A stretch of 64,000 nucleotides of DNA, taken from contig CP060771.1 in NCBI GenBank assembly GCA_023205875.1, forward strand, positions 248,001 through 312,000, written 5' to 3'. This DNA comes from Chloropicon primus. Its lineage: Eukaryota > Chlorophyta > Chloropicophyceae > Chloropicales > Chloropicaceae. Shown piece by piece: positions 42,858 through 52,790 of this stretch. Position 1 is the stretch's first letter. Each line of letters starts with the position of its first letter. The translations under genes and the position numbers were made by a program. Under the pieces are notes generated by a model. It had not been told where the DNA came from, did not search any database, and saw only the letters and a list, made by a program, of their open reading frames with translations.

Positions 42858-45539
42858 ATGAGTGCAGGCTTAGTGGCTCACCCTGTCCAGAACCAATCGG
42901 CTCTGTTGGATGGTGGCGGTGGTGGCGATGATGTTGAAGTTGATGCTCAAGCTGAGGACTGGGAGTTGGAGCCGGATAATGGCAAGCCAAAGTTCTCCTG
43001 CATCGAGGCCAAGCACATTATCCTTCGGCATTTTGGCCTGCGCGTGCCGGTGACGAAGATAAAGGAGCTCGACAGCGAGAGGGACAGAAACTTCGTGGTG
43101 GAGGCCGAGTCGGGCAAGAAGTATGTGCTCAAAGTCAGCTGCTCCTCGGAAAACATCGGGGTTCTCGAGATGCAGGAAGCCGCTTGGAGCCACTTGCGCC
43201 AACGTGGGCTGCATGGGGTGCCATTTCCCGTCAGCAGCATCCGTCCAAAGCCAGGGAGGAGCATCGTGGAATACAAGTCGGGCAATCTTTGCAGACTCGT
43301 CGAGTATGTGGAAGGCGTGCCACTGTCGGAGCTTGAATCGGTATCCGATAACGCTTGGCTCCAGATCGGCCGATACATGGGACGGCTGAGCGCGGGGCTG
43401 CAAGATTTCGAGCACGACGCTTCGGACAGGCGCCACTGCTGGGACCTTCGGAGAGGCGAGCAGGTCGTGAGGGACTGCTTGCCGTACATCGGCTCTGAGA
43501 ATCGGCTGGCGTGCCTCAAGGAGGCCGCGTTTGTCTTTCAAAGCTTCAGGGAGGAGTTCAGGGAGGAGTTCGAGTCCCTGCGAAGGAGTGTGATTCACGG
43601 CGATTGTAACGACAATAACGTGATCACGAGGAATGGAAAGTTCGAGTGTCTGATCGACTACGGTGACATGTGCCTGTCCTACACCGTGGCCGAGCTCGCC
43701 ATCGCTTGCGCGTACGCATCGATGTATCCCGATCCTTTGAGCAATATCAAGACTCTCGTGCAGGCGTACCAGTTGGACTTCAAGCTTACGGACGGGGAGG
43801 CCATCTTTTTGATTCCCCTCATCGTTCATAGGCTCTGCGTCAGTTGCTCCATCTCCTCGAGAAACTCGAAGAGGAATTCGGAGAACGAGTACTTGCAAGT
43901 CAACAGTGGCTCTGCATGGTCCTCCCTAAAGTACTTTCAGTCATTGGGTTCCCAGCAAGTCCTCGAGTTTTTGGGTCACTGCTTCCCCTCAGTCTTGTTC
44001 GACAGAGTGCGGTACGAAAGGTGCTGGGAGGACTCCCACAAGCCTTCGAGGACATCATCCGGGTTGAAGTCCGACAAGACGATGATCCGAACAAAGTCTG
44101 AGCTTGACCTCCTGAAAGAGATGAGGACGCGGGTCATGGGAAGCAATATCTCCCTGCTGTACGAGGATCCAATCCACCTTGTCAGCGGATCGGGGTGTTA
44201 TTTAGTCGACGAAAAGGGAAAGATGTATCTGGATGCTGTCAATAATGTCCCGCACGTCGGGCACTCCAATGCAACGGTGGCGAAAGCCGTCGCCGAAGCC
44301 ATGCAAAAGTTGAATACGAACACGAGGTACATCAGAAGAGACTATCTTGAGTACGCGCGAGACCTGCTGGCTACGTTCCCCCCGTCCTTGGAAGTTGTGT
44401 ATTTTTGCAACTCGGGCTCTGAGGCGAGCGATCTGGCCCTCCGAATAGCTAGAGAGTTTGGTCACAGCAAGAAAAAGTCTGACGTCGTTGTGATGAACGG
44501 AGCTTATCATGGGCATACAGCCAGTACAATCGGCATCAGCCCGTACGAATTCAAGAGGCTGGGTGGAAAGGGAAAGCCTGAAAGCACGCACGTCATGCCC
44601 TTTCCCGACACCTGCCGTAACCTCCACTTGGATGGGGATAAAGAATCCAAAAAAGTCTTGGAGGCAGCGCGCAGGTCAGGGAGAAAGGTGTGCGCGTTCA
44701 TCTGCGAATCTCTTTTGAGTTGTGGCGGCCAAGTCATCTTGCCACAAGGGTACTTGAAGGCAGTGTATGCGAACATGAAAGCTGCGGGTGCCATATGCAT
44801 CGCGGACGAGGTCCAGTGCGGCTTCGGAAGGTCCGGGGAGCACTTTTGGGCATTTCAAAGCCAGGAAGACGTCCTGCCTGACATCGTGGTTCTGGGGGAA
44901 AGCATCGGAAATGGCTTTCCGTTGTCCGCGGTCGTGACGACGAGGGAGCTTGCGGATACATCTGCGAACGGCATGGAATACTTTAACACGTTCGGAGGCT
45001 GCAACGCCGCGATAGCTGCAGGCCATTCGGTTCTCAAGGTATTGAAAGAGGAGAATTTGCAGGAGAACGCAAAGGCAGTGGGGCGTTACCTCTTGCAGGA
45101 GCTGAAACAAATCACCAAAGACTGTGATTTTATGGGGGACGTCAGGGGCCTCGGCTTGTTCTTGGGCATCGAATTCGTTATCTCGAAAGAGGATATGCTT
45201 TATGCGCCCAACATGGCCAAATTCATTGCAAACGTCTTCAAGAAGAGATGCGTTCTCGTGAGTACGGACGGCATGTTCGAGAACGTCATCAAGATCAAGC
45301 CACCCGTTTGTTTTACTATGCAGCAGGCGGACACCCTCCTCCGGACGCTGAGGACGATCCTCGAAAAGGACCTGACTGACGATCTGATCGCCCAGCTGAG
45401 GGAAAAGGATTTGACTTATAACGAGAACCTGAAGGAAAGCGACAGGGAAGCCCAGTCCAGTTCTGGAACATCGGTCATCTGCGCTGGCATCTGCCTTGCC
45501 TCCGTCGGCATCCTTGCGATGAGCTCATTAATACCTTGA
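42858..45539 (+). CDS. Aminoglycoside-kinase/class III aminotransferase fusion (HYKK-PHYKPL type), Lys lost
   Basis: Single exon, 893 residues. Residues ~50-330 form a choline/aminoglycoside-kinase fold: FVVEAESGKKYVLKVSCSSE, catalytic VIHGDCNDNNVI with H247 and D249, and LIDYGD. Residues ~425-860 form a class III PLP-dependent transferase close to ethanolamine- and hydroxylysine-phosphate lyases: YLDAVNNVPHVGHSNATVAK, CNSGSEASDLALRIA, MNGAYHGHTASTIGISPYEF, CIADEVQCGFGRSGEHFWAF. In relatives the cofactor-binding Lys lies in G-K-P-x-G-N-G; here codon 681 (44898-44900) is GAA, giving GESIGNG. The pair would phosphorylate a hydroxylated amine and then eliminate phosphate; the second step should fail without the Lys. 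A hydrophobic tail (ICAGICLASVGILAMSSLIP) may anchor it in a membrane. Confidence 0.87.
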   Translation: MSAGLVAHPVQNQSALLDGGGGGDDVEVDAQAEDWELEPDNGKPKFSCIEAKHIILRHFGLRVPVTKIKELDSERDRNFVVEAESGKKYVLKVSCSSENIGVLEMQEAAWSHLRQRGLHGVPFPVSSIRPKPGRSIVEYKSGNLCRLVEYVEGVPLSELESVSDNAWLQIGRYMGRLSAGLQDFEHDASDRRHCWDLRRGEQVVRDCLPYIGSENRLACLKEAAFVFQSFREEFREEFESLRRSVIHGDCNDNNVITRNGKFECLIDYGDMCLSYTVAELAIACAYASMYPDPLSNIKTLVQAYQLDFKLTDGEAIFLIPLIVHRLCVSCSISSRNSKRNSENEYLQVNSGSAWSSLKYFQSLGSQQVLEFLGHCFPSVLFDRVRYERCWEDSHKPSRTSSGLKSDKTMIRTKSELDLLKEMRTRVMGSNISLLYEDPIHLVSGSGCYLVDEKGKMYLDAVNNVPHVGHSNATVAKAVAEAMQKLNTNTRYIRRDYLEYARDLLATFPPSLEVVYFCNSGSEASDLALRIAREFGHSKKKSDVVVMNGAYHGHTASTIGISPYEFKRLGGKGKPESTHVMPFPDTCRNLHLDGDKESKKVLEAARRSGRKVCAFICESLLSCGGQVILPQGYLKAVYANMKAAGAICIADEVQCGFGRSGEHFWAFQSQEDVLPDIVVLGESIGNGFPLSAVVTTRELADTSANGMEYFNTFGGCNAAIAAGHSVLKVLKEENLQENAKAVGRYLLQELKQITKDCDFMGDVRGLGLFLGIEFVISKEDMLYAPNMAKFIANVFKKRCVLVSTDGMFENVIKIKPPVCFTMQQADTLLRTLRTILEKDLTDDLIAQLREKDLTYNENLKESDREAQSSSGTSVICAGICLASVGILAMSSLIP

Positions 45540-45553
45540 CGGAAGGTCGATAA

Positions 45554-46570
45554 TTATGATTGCTCACTTCGTTTTTGTATTTTTATGGGCCCCTGGGATA
45601 AGAGCGCTCGAAACTGATCGAGTTTTGCATCTTCCGCCGCCTTGTGCCTCACGAGCTTCTCTTCCATCTCGAGCCGTTTGATGTCCCTCCTTGCCTGGTA
45701 CTTTTGCTTCCGGCCGTCCTCTCGTCGCCTCGCGTCCGCGAAGGAGTCCCCCCCGCCCATGAGATCAGCCTGCGAGAGCGGGGCAAAGTCCTGCTGTTCC
45801 GCCTCTCTTTCCCTTGCGAAGGCCCTCTGTGCGGTCTTCTTCTCGCGCAAAGCATCGCGCCCCGTCGCTTTGGGGAACATCTCATCCAGAAGCTCCTTTT
45901 GCTCCCTGCCTCTCTTCCGCCGACTTTCCTTTTCCCTCCGCCACTGCTCTTCCCTGCTTTCGAACTTCCTCTCCGTGTCCTCAATAAGGCTTTCCCTTTC
46001 CTTCCGAAGCGCTCCCTCCCTCAATAACGCGGCGCTGCTGCCCTTCTTCGCCGGCCTCGTTCTTGGCACGGTGAAGCCACTCTCCAGGCCCTCGTAAAAC
46101 TTGGCATCTAGCCCGTTCGAGTTCCAAGCCTTGACGAAATCCTTGAACAGCGAGCGAGCCTCGTCGCTCTGCAAGTCGCCAAAATACTTGTCCTTCTCCT
46201 CGATCAAGTAGAAGCAAAACTCTGGGTTCTTCAGAAAGTAATCCGTGTCATCGATGGGCACGATCTTCCCAAGGTACTTGCGCATTGGCTGAGCAGGCTT
46301 CGGCCGCTCAGCACCGCGATCACCTTCGTCATTCCCCTGCCCCCCCCTTGATCCGTGCCTGTGCTTCCTGTGTCTCCTCTTCCTCCTCCTTTCCTCACCG
46401 CTCGCCGAGCACGGAGACCTCGACCTCGACCTCGACCTTCCCCTCGAAGACCTCGCCCTCCCGGCATCATCCCCCTCGTGACGATGGTGATGGCGGTGGT
46501 GGTGGTGATGGCGATGGCCCGATCTCGAGGACTTGTGCCTGTGCCTCCTGCTTCCCTCCCCCTCCCCCAT
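45554..46570 (-). CDS. SCI1-like RS-rich nuclear protein
   Basis: ATG 46570 gives 338 residues. The first ~95 residues are Arg/Ser/His-rich (RHRHKSSRSGHRHHHHHRHH, GRSRSRSRSPCSAS, ERRRKRRHRKHRH), as in splicing-speckle proteins. The conserved middle, ~105-165, reads DDTDYFLKNPEFCFYLIEEK, DKYFGDLQSDEARSLFKDFV and KAWNSNGLDAKFYEGLESG, matching plant style cell-cycle inhibitor 1 (SCI1)-like proteins. The rest is a charged helix (RREKESRRKRGREQKELLDE, DIKRLEMEEKLVRHKAAEDA). A role in RNA processing or cell-cycle control is inferred from the family only. It is convergent with the fusion gene, 14 bp apart. Confidence 0.72.
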   Translation of the reverse strand: MGEGEGSRRHRHKSSRSGHRHHHHHRHHHRHEGDDAGRARSSRGRSRSRSRSPCSASGEERRRKRRHRKHRHGSRGGQGNDEGDRGAERPKPAQPMRKYLGKIVPIDDTDYFLKNPEFCFYLIEEKDKYFGDLQSDEARSLFKDFVKAWNSNGLDAKFYEGLESGFTVPRTRPAKKGSSAALLREGALRKERESLIEDTERKFESREEQWRREKESRRKRGREQKELLDEMFPKATGRDALREKKTAQRAFAREREAEQQDFAPLSQADLMGGGDSFADARRREDGRKQKYQARRDIKRLEMEEKLVRHKAAEDAKLDQFRALLSQGPIKIQKRSEQS

Positions 46571-46590
46571 CACAACTCAACCATTGAACA

Positions 46591-46651
<61 letters not shown>
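46591..46651 (+). repeat. (GAT)n microsatellite
   Basis: About twenty uninterrupted GAT units begin 21 bp upstream of the SCI1-like ATG, so the tract probably lies in that gene's leader, where it would read (ATC)n. Confidence 0.9.
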
Positions 46652-46683
46652 TTGTTGATGTCGAATCGTCTAAGAGTCGCACC

Positions 46684-47093
46684 AACTCAAACGAGGCACC
46701 GATGGAAACCTTGCGAGGCGTAGAACCCGAAACACGCGCCTCCTCCTCCTTTATCGACTGGGATCCCACCCCAAATGCCTCTCTCCTGCGTGTCCCTTCC
46801 TCGATGTTGTGACTCTCCGTCGTATCCGATGAGATGGCAAGCAGAGTGCTTTCCAAGACGCCAAATGAGACAAACAAAATATCAATCGAAAGATACCGAG
46901 ACGTATCTTCCTTCCGTGATGCGCCAGAAGTCTCTACCCTTCTCTCTAAACGCTCACACTCTCCTCAATGGCGTCCCTTTCCTCGCTCCAAAAGGCTCCA
47001 AGGATCAACTTCCCTGCAACCTTTACCGACCACTCCGAGGGCCAAACCCGTCGAGTAAACGCTCGTTGGAAAGATGTCGAGGCGTAGAATCCG
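46684..47093 (-). repeat. Pair of dispersed-element fragments
   Basis: 46684: AACTCAAACGAGGCACCGAT, GGAAACCTTGCGAGGCGTAG, AACCCG. 47051: TCGAGTAAACGCTCGTTGG, AAAGATGTCGAGGCGTAGAA, TCCG. Each is followed by (A)nCGCGCCTCCTCC or AAGTCGCCTCCTCC. They resemble each other more than other copies. Confidence 0.5.
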
Positions 47094-47268
47094 AATAAGT
47101 CGCCTCCTCCTCTCTTCGTTCTCCGCGTCCACCTCAAATCGTCCGTCCTTTGCCCGCCTCTCTCTCCGCTTTCGTCGTGAGGGCTCGTGAGAGAGTGTTC
47201 TTTTCTTTACACTTCATGGCTTCATGGCGGCTGCTGAAGACTGGGAGAGAGAGAGACCGTGACAGGTT

Positions 47269-47372
47269 GAGGTAAGTTGCGATATTGGCGACGAGGAGGG
47301 GGATGGAAGGAGAGACGGATGGCACAAGTCGATGCGTCTCGTCTTTCTCTTTCCAACGATGGGTTACATGAC
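47269..47372 (+). repeat. Dispersed GAGGTRAGT element copy
   Basis: Starts GAGGTAAGTTGCGATATTGG, has a purine-rich spacer (GAGGAGGGGGATGGAAGGAG), then GGCACAAGTCGATGCGTCTC, GTCTTTCTCTTTCCAACGAT and GGGTTACATG. The proximal end and core are clear; the distal end is degraded. It lies about 240 bp before the RPC1 start. Confidence 0.65.
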
Positions 47373-47609
47373 AGGGTTGGCGTCCTGGATGGCTGACTGT
47401 TGCTGGTGTTTGTGTCATCGATGCGGTGCAGAGGTTGAGAAGGATGGAAAGGGAGAGGGAGTGAAGGGAAGGGATTGGGGTGAAGGAGAGGAAGAGACAG
47501 GGGATCGGGCTCATTACACCTCGTGAATCGTGGTCTGACCCCTTTGAGGCGTAACACGTCGCTCCCGTAACGCATCGCGAGTGGCTTGTGGTTTGGTTGT
47601 GCCAAGGCC

Positions 47610-50600
47610 ATGGCCGTTCCCGTGGGAGGCAGCATGGGCGGAGAGAAGGAGGAGGAGTGCCGAGGGGAGGAGGAGGATCACAGGATCAAGGGAATCGAGT
47701 TTGAGATCTTCGGTGACGAGGACATCAAGAAAGTCAGTGCTTTGGAGATTGTGGAGAGGAACTTGTACACGTCGAACCCACAGAGTGATAAGAGGCCTCT
47801 GCCCAACGGTGTGTTGGACACGAGGCTTGGTATCAGCGACAGGAAGCTCGAGTGCCAGACATGCAAGGGGAGGCTGACGGATTGCGCGGGACACTTTGGC
47901 TTCGTTCGCCTGGAGCTTCCTGTGTTTCACATCGGTTACTTCAAGCACGTCCTGTCGATCTTGCAGTGCGTGTGCAAGGAGTGCTCGCGCATACTCGTCC
48001 CTGAGGTGGAGAAGGTCGAGTTTCAGAGGATTATGGGAGCCAAGAACATCGAGGTGAACAGACGGAATGCGACTTTCAAGAAGCTGATCGAGAGGTGCAA
48101 GCGCGTGAAGGTGTGTCAGGTGTGCCAGGCGAAGAACGGGTCCGTCAAGAAGGTCCCCAACCATCTCAAAATAAGTCACGACAAGTTTCACAAGGACGAG
48201 AAGTCGAAGAAGCAGTTCCTTGAAAAGTTCAACGACACGAAGAACGACATCGATGGCTTCGAGCAGCACGCTAACAAAGCGACGGAGAACCTGAACTGCC
48301 TTAGGGTGTGGGAGATCTTCAAGAGGATCAGGCCAGAGGACAGGAGCCTGTTGAACATCAGGGTGCCCCCAGAGAAGCTCTTGATGACTCACATCCCTGT
48401 CCCCCCGGTGTGCATCAGGCCATCCATTGAGATGGAGATGTCCTCCGCGACGAATGAGGACGACATCACGATGAAACTGATACAGATCGTGGAGGTGAAC
48501 AATAGCTTGAGGCAAAGCATCGAGAAGGGTCTGGCTCTGACCGGGCTCATGGAGCATTGGGACTTTCTCCAGATGCAGTGCGCGATGTACATCAATAGCG
48601 AGGCGCCGGGCCTGCCCCCGGTCTACCACCCGCACACCAAGCCCTTGCGCGGCTTCGTCCAGAGGCTTAAGGGAAAGCAAGGGAGGTTCAGGGGCAACCT
48701 CTCGGGAAAGCGTGTTGACTTCAGTGGCAGAACTGTGATTACTCCAGACCCGAACTTGTCCATTGACGAGGTTGGCATTCCAGAGCACGTCGCGAAGGCT
48801 TTGACGTACCCCGAGAGGGTCACCCGATACAACATCGAAAAGCTCAGAAAGTGCGTGAACAACGGGATCAACGTCCACCCGGGAGCCTGCTTTGTGATAG
48901 CAAAGAACGGGAAAAGCAAGACGTACTTGAAGTACGGTAACAAGAAGAAGATTGCGGAGGGTATCCAGATCGGCGACGTCATCGAAAGGCACTTGGAAGA
49001 TGGGGACATCGTCCTCTTCAACAGGCAGCCTTCTTTGCACAAAATGTCGATCATGGCCCACAGGGTCAGGGTAATGCCCTGGAGGACCTTTAGGTTCAAC
49101 GAGTGTGTCTGCACTCCCTACAATGCTGATTTCGACGGTGACGAGATGAATCTTCATGTCCCGCAGACCGAGGAAGCCAGGACCGAGGCTCTGGTCCTGA
49201 TGAGCGTATCGCAGAACTTGTGCTCGCCAAAGAGTGGCGAGCTCATTGTATCTGCTATCCAGGACTTTCTGACGTGCTCCCACCTGATCACTAAGAAAAG
49301 CGTCTTTTTTGACCGGACAGAGTTCACTCGCCTTGCTTGTTTTGTATGCGAGGCTTCGTCAGCCATGACTCTGCCATCCCCCGCGATACTGAAACCTGTG
49401 GAGCTCTGGACCGGGAAGCAACTTTTTAGCATGATTGTGAGAGAGACCATGTCCTCGTCCACGAAAATTAATTTGGAGCTCCCGGAGAAGATATATTCCA
49501 AGAAAGACAAGTCCATGTGCGCTGTGGACGGCTGGGTCATCATCAGAGAGAGCCAGCTGATTTGCGGAAACCTTGGTAAGGCTACATTAGGAACGGGTAG
49601 CAAGGAAGGGCTGTTCGCGCTGCTTATCCGGGACTACAGCCCTACAGTCTCGATGGTTTGCATGAACAGGCTCGCAAAGCTAAGTTCGAGGTGGCTGGGA
49701 ATGTTTGGCTTCTCAATTGGGATTGATGATGTCACCCCCGGCCACTCCCTTGTTGGCGGAAAGGAAGAGACTGTCAACAGAGGATACTCTGCTTGCCAGA
49801 ACCATATCGATCTTTACAACGACGGCGAACTTGAGTTGGCACCAGGGTGCGACAAGGACCAGACCCTTGAGGTCCTCGTCTCAAGCGAGTTGAACCAGAT
49901 CCGTGAAGAGGCAGGAAAGATGTGCATCAAGGAGCTGAATCCGAAAAATAGTGCTCTGATCATGGCCCAGTGTGGCTCGAAGGGATCTCCGCTGAACATC
50001 AGTCAGATGGTTGCTTGCGTGGGCCAGCAAAATGTGAACGGGCAAAGAATCGAGAATGGCTTCAAGAATAGAACGCTTCCTCACTTTGGGAAGCACACAA
50101 AAAGCCCAAACTCGAAAGGTTTCGTCAAGTCTTCCTTCTTTGACGGGATGTCTCCCACTGAGTTTTTCTTCCACACCATGGCAGGAAGAGAGGGCCTCGT
50201 GGACACGGCCGTGAAGACGGCAGAGACGGGCTACATGTCCAGGCGCCTGATGAAGGCCTTGGAGGACCTGGCGACTAGGTACGACAACACGGTGAGAACT
50301 TGCAATGGCGTCGTGATCCAATTTACTTACGGTGATGACAGCCTAGACCCTGTTGAAGTGGAGGAGAAGGATGGTAACCCTGTGAATTTCGAAAGGATTC
50401 TGAACCTGGTTCGGACGCGAAATCCCTCGAACGCGAAGGATAGCCTGCTTCCGCAGCAGATCAAGAATGCGATCAGGAAGGCAACCTCCAATGAGACGCT
50501 ATTGAGCGGGATGGGAAGCTTGTGCACGCTGAGGGAAACTCTAGATAAGGGGGAGGTCTGCAGCGCTTTTCAGCATTGGGTCGAAAGGAAAATGCATACG

Positions 50601-51812
50601 TTCATTGATGAAGAGGCGGATAAACTTGCAGAGTTAAGGGAAACGTGGAACTTGGGCGTCAAGAAGAAGTCGATGGACAAGAAGAACGTCGGGAAGGAGT
50701 ACCTCTTGAGCTTGAATGGGTTGAGCCAGGCCCAGATCGACGACTTTGTGAGCACGTGCTTCTCAAAGTACGAAAGGGAGTTGGTAGAGCCAGGCACCGC
50801 TGTGGGGGCGGTGGCCGCGCACAGTATCGGAGAACCTGGTACACAAATGACTCTCAAGACCTTCCATTTTGCGGGAGTCGCGAGCATGAACGTGACCCTT
50901 GGAGTCCCCAGACTGAAGGAGATTATCAATGCCTCGAAGTCGGTCAGCACCCCAATCATGGACGTGTACCTTGACGACAGCAAGTCCCTGGAGTCTGCAA
51001 GAATAGTGAAAGGACGCCTTGAGAGGACTACGCTGGGGGAGATCTCCTCGGACATCTCAAGTGTCCTCGGGCCTTCTGGGGCGTACATTTCGATAACCTT
51101 GGACGAGCGCATGACAAAGGGGCTGGAGCTCGACGCCGGCAGAGTCGTCGATGAAATCTTGAAGTTGCCCAAGCTGAAGCTGAAGGAGAAGAACATTGAT
51201 GTCAGGATTGACTCAAAGATCAGGGTGTATCCAACGTGGGACGAAGATGAGAAGAACATGCTGTTCCGACTGCACCACCTGTTGAAGGAGCTCCCAAAGG
51301 TCATCGTCCAGGGAATCAACACGGTGGAGCGGGCCGTGATCAAGAACAATAACGGCGAGTACAATTTGGTCGTCGAAGGTTTGGATTTGAAGAAAGTCTT
51401 GGGAACTGCAGGTGTAGACCACAGAGAGACGAAATCGAACCACATAATCGAGGTCGAGAAGACCCTTGGCATTGAGGCTGCAAGGAACTCCATTATTCAC
51501 GAGATCGTTTACACGATGAGTGAGCACGGGATCACGGTGGATCGAAGGCACGTGATGCTCCTCGCAGACTTGATGACGAACAAAGGTGAAGTCCTGGGCA
51601 TCACGCGGTTTGGAATTGCGAAGATGAAGGACAGCGTGCTCATGCTCGCGTCTTTTGAGAAGACTACAGACCACCTCTTCAACGCAGCCTTGCACGGAAG
51701 GAGGGACGACATCACTGGGGTCAGCGAGTGCATCATTCTGGGCAGGCCGATGCCACTGGGCACGGGCCACGCCATGAGCATCAAGCACAAGTCTGCTATG
51801 TACAAAGATTAA
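47610..51812 (+). CDS. RPC1: RNA polymerase III largest subunit (RPC1/POLR3A)
   Basis: The catalytic subunit for tRNA, 5S rRNA and other small RNA transcription. Single exon, 1,400 residues, equal to animal RPC1 (about 1,390). The start at 47610 puts GIEFEIFGDEDIKKVSALEI near the N-terminus, then the zinc clamp CQTCKGRLTDCAGHFGFVRL. The pore has the catalytic YNADFDGDEMN with D507, D509 and D511, preceded by VLFNRQPSLHKMSIMAHRV. The bridge-helix region is HTMAGREGLVDTAVKTAETG. Pol III-specific wording includes VPPEKLLMTHIPVPPVCIRP and the short C-terminus without a heptad-repeat tail; the end is GTGHAMSIKHKSAMYKD. No intron in 4.2 kb. Confidence 0.96.
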   Translation: MAVPVGGSMGGEKEEECRGEEEDHRIKGIEFEIFGDEDIKKVSALEIVERNLYTSNPQSDKRPLPNGVLDTRLGISDRKLECQTCKGRLTDCAGHFGFVRLELPVFHIGYFKHVLSILQCVCKECSRILVPEVEKVEFQRIMGAKNIEVNRRNATFKKLIERCKRVKVCQVCQAKNGSVKKVPNHLKISHDKFHKDEKSKKQFLEKFNDTKNDIDGFEQHANKATENLNCLRVWEIFKRIRPEDRSLLNIRVPPEKLLMTHIPVPPVCIRPSIEMEMSSATNEDDITMKLIQIVEVNNSLRQSIEKGLALTGLMEHWDFLQMQCAMYINSEAPGLPPVYHPHTKPLRGFVQRLKGKQGRFRGNLSGKRVDFSGRTVITPDPNLSIDEVGIPEHVAKALTYPERVTRYNIEKLRKCVNNGINVHPGACFVIAKNGKSKTYLKYGNKKKIAEGIQIGDVIERHLEDGDIVLFNRQPSLHKMSIMAHRVRVMPWRTFRFNECVCTPYNADFDGDEMNLHVPQTEEARTEALVLMSVSQNLCSPKSGELIVSAIQDFLTCSHLITKKSVFFDRTEFTRLACFVCEASSAMTLPSPAILKPVELWTGKQLFSMIVRETMSSSTKINLELPEKIYSKKDKSMCAVDGWVIIRESQLICGNLGKATLGTGSKEGLFALLIRDYSPTVSMVCMNRLAKLSSRWLGMFGFSIGIDDVTPGHSLVGGKEETVNRGYSACQNHIDLYNDGELELAPGCDKDQTLEVLVSSELNQIREEAGKMCIKELNPKNSALIMAQCGSKGSPLNISQMVACVGQQNVNGQRIENGFKNRTLPHFGKHTKSPNSKGFVKSSFFDGMSPTEFFFHTMAGREGLVDTAVKTAETGYMSRRLMKALEDLATRYDNTVRTCNGVVIQFTYGDDSLDPVEVEEKDGNPVNFERILNLVRTRNPSNAKDSLLPQQIKNAIRKATSNETLLSGMGSLCTLRETLDKGEVCSAFQHWVERKMHTFIDEEADKLAELRETWNLGVKKKSMDKKNVGKEYLLSLNGLSQAQIDDFVSTCFSKYERELVEPGTAVGAVAAHSIGEPGTQMTLKTFHFAGVASMNVTLGVPRLKEIINASKSVSTPIMDVYLDDSKSLESARIVKGRLERTTLGEISSDISSVLGPSGAYISITLDERMTKGLELDAGRVVDEILKLPKLKLKEKNIDVRIDSKIRVYPTWDEDEKNMLFRLHHLLKELPKVIVQGINTVERAVIKNNNGEYNLVVEGLDLKKVLGTAGVDHRETKSNHIIEVEKTLGIEAARNSIIHEIVYTMSEHGITVDRRHVMLLADLMTNKGEVLGITRFGIAKMKDSVLMLASFEKTTDHLFNAALHGRRDDITGVSECIILGRPMPLGTGHAMSIKHKSAMYKD

Positions 51813-51890
51813 CACTAAACAAAAAGGGAATTCTTCATTCAAAAAGCAATCAAAGCCAAAATCAATCAAGTCAAGTTTGTGCTCCCCTGA

Positions 51891-52790
51891 TCACTGCACT
51901 TGCTTGAGCTCAAGGGGGGGCCACTCCAACATGTGCCTATGAAAGAGCCTTGCGAGCGCAGGCATGGGGTTGAGCGTCCCAGACTCGATGGAATCGAGGA
52001 GCCTGTTGAAACCCTCCTCGCCCGAGCTCCACTCGAAACCTTCGTAGCCCAGCCCAACCAACCAAGCGGCCATCGCGACGCACGACCGGTAGAGGTTGTT
52101 CGTCCCATCAGTGTGCTTTCCAACAAGTATCTTTGCCTCGGCCTCACCAAGGTATTGGGCCACCGCAGAGATGTGACGCTTGTAACAAAAATTGCTCTGG
52201 CCCCTCAGGGCTTGCGCTGCACTCCACTTCTTGGAACTCTTCACCAGCTGCTTCACCATGGTCTCAAGCTCCATCCTCGAGCGCTTCTCGTACTCGACGC
52301 TCAAGTCGTCTATCCTGGACAGCCTCGAGGAGGCTAGAGCCTCGAGGGGCCTGGTCTTGGACAAAATTTTCCGAAGTCCTCGTTCAGACTCCGGATAGGA
52401 GTAAGGATTATGCTCGAAGCTCGGCGTGGAACCCGCCACCTCACCGGCGTGAGGAGGAGCAGCGCCGTTGGACTTGTCGTTCACTGCTTTGGGCTCCACA
52501 TACCTCGAGGCCAGCCAAACATCGTGCTTCTTGTTCGGAAGCAACGTTGCATCTGGCTCAACCTCCACCCTCTCCCGACACCTCTGGAGAAGCAAAGCAA
52601 GAAACCGGAGGTGTCAAAAGTCTTCGTCTTGCCTGAATCTCCTAGGTTGATCATAACTCACCTTTTTCGAGACCTTGTCGTTCTCCTCCTGAAATTGCCT
52701 AAAAGCGTCCAAGATAGTATGAGAGTGGTACCCAAAGACTTCCTCGTCGACAACGTTGGCAATGCCCTCCTTGCTGACGTCGTCACCCAT
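51891..52790 (-). CDS. Two-exon protein of unknown function (273 aa)
   Basis: Exons on the minus strand are 52790-52662 and 52583-51891, phase 0, with a 78-bp GT-AG intron. The start is MGDDVSKEGIANVVDEEVFG. The middle is helical and charged (SRIDDLSVEYEKRSRMELET, MVKQLVKSSKKWSAAQALRG). The C-terminal part reads YLGEAEAKILVGKHTDGTNN, CVAMAAWLVGLGYEGFEWSS and FNRLLDSIESGTLNPMPALA, compact and probably folded. No signal peptide or membrane helix. It is the last gene before the AT-rich trough and is convergent with RPC1. The family is not recognised. Confidence 0.65.

Larger units (their letters stand above)
46571..47609. other. 1.0-kb divergent region between SCI1-like and RPC1 genes
   Basis: No gene was found. 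It holds an (ATG)n microsatellite (46591-46651), two similar minus-oriented element fragments (46684-46735, 47051-47093) that share CGAGGCGTAGAA, and a plus-oriented copy (47269-47372). GTAACA and GTAACG lie 40-60 bp before the RPC1 start. Confidence 0.55.

Noticed and set aside
42485-42931. 148-codon open frame upstream of the fusion gene
   Set aside because: It overlaps the true start in another frame, includes a dispersed-element copy and has no family features.
47514-49283. 589-codon minus-strand open frame under RPC1
   Set aside because: Antisense shadow of the polymerase gene; the plus frame carries the whole conserved RPC1 sequence.
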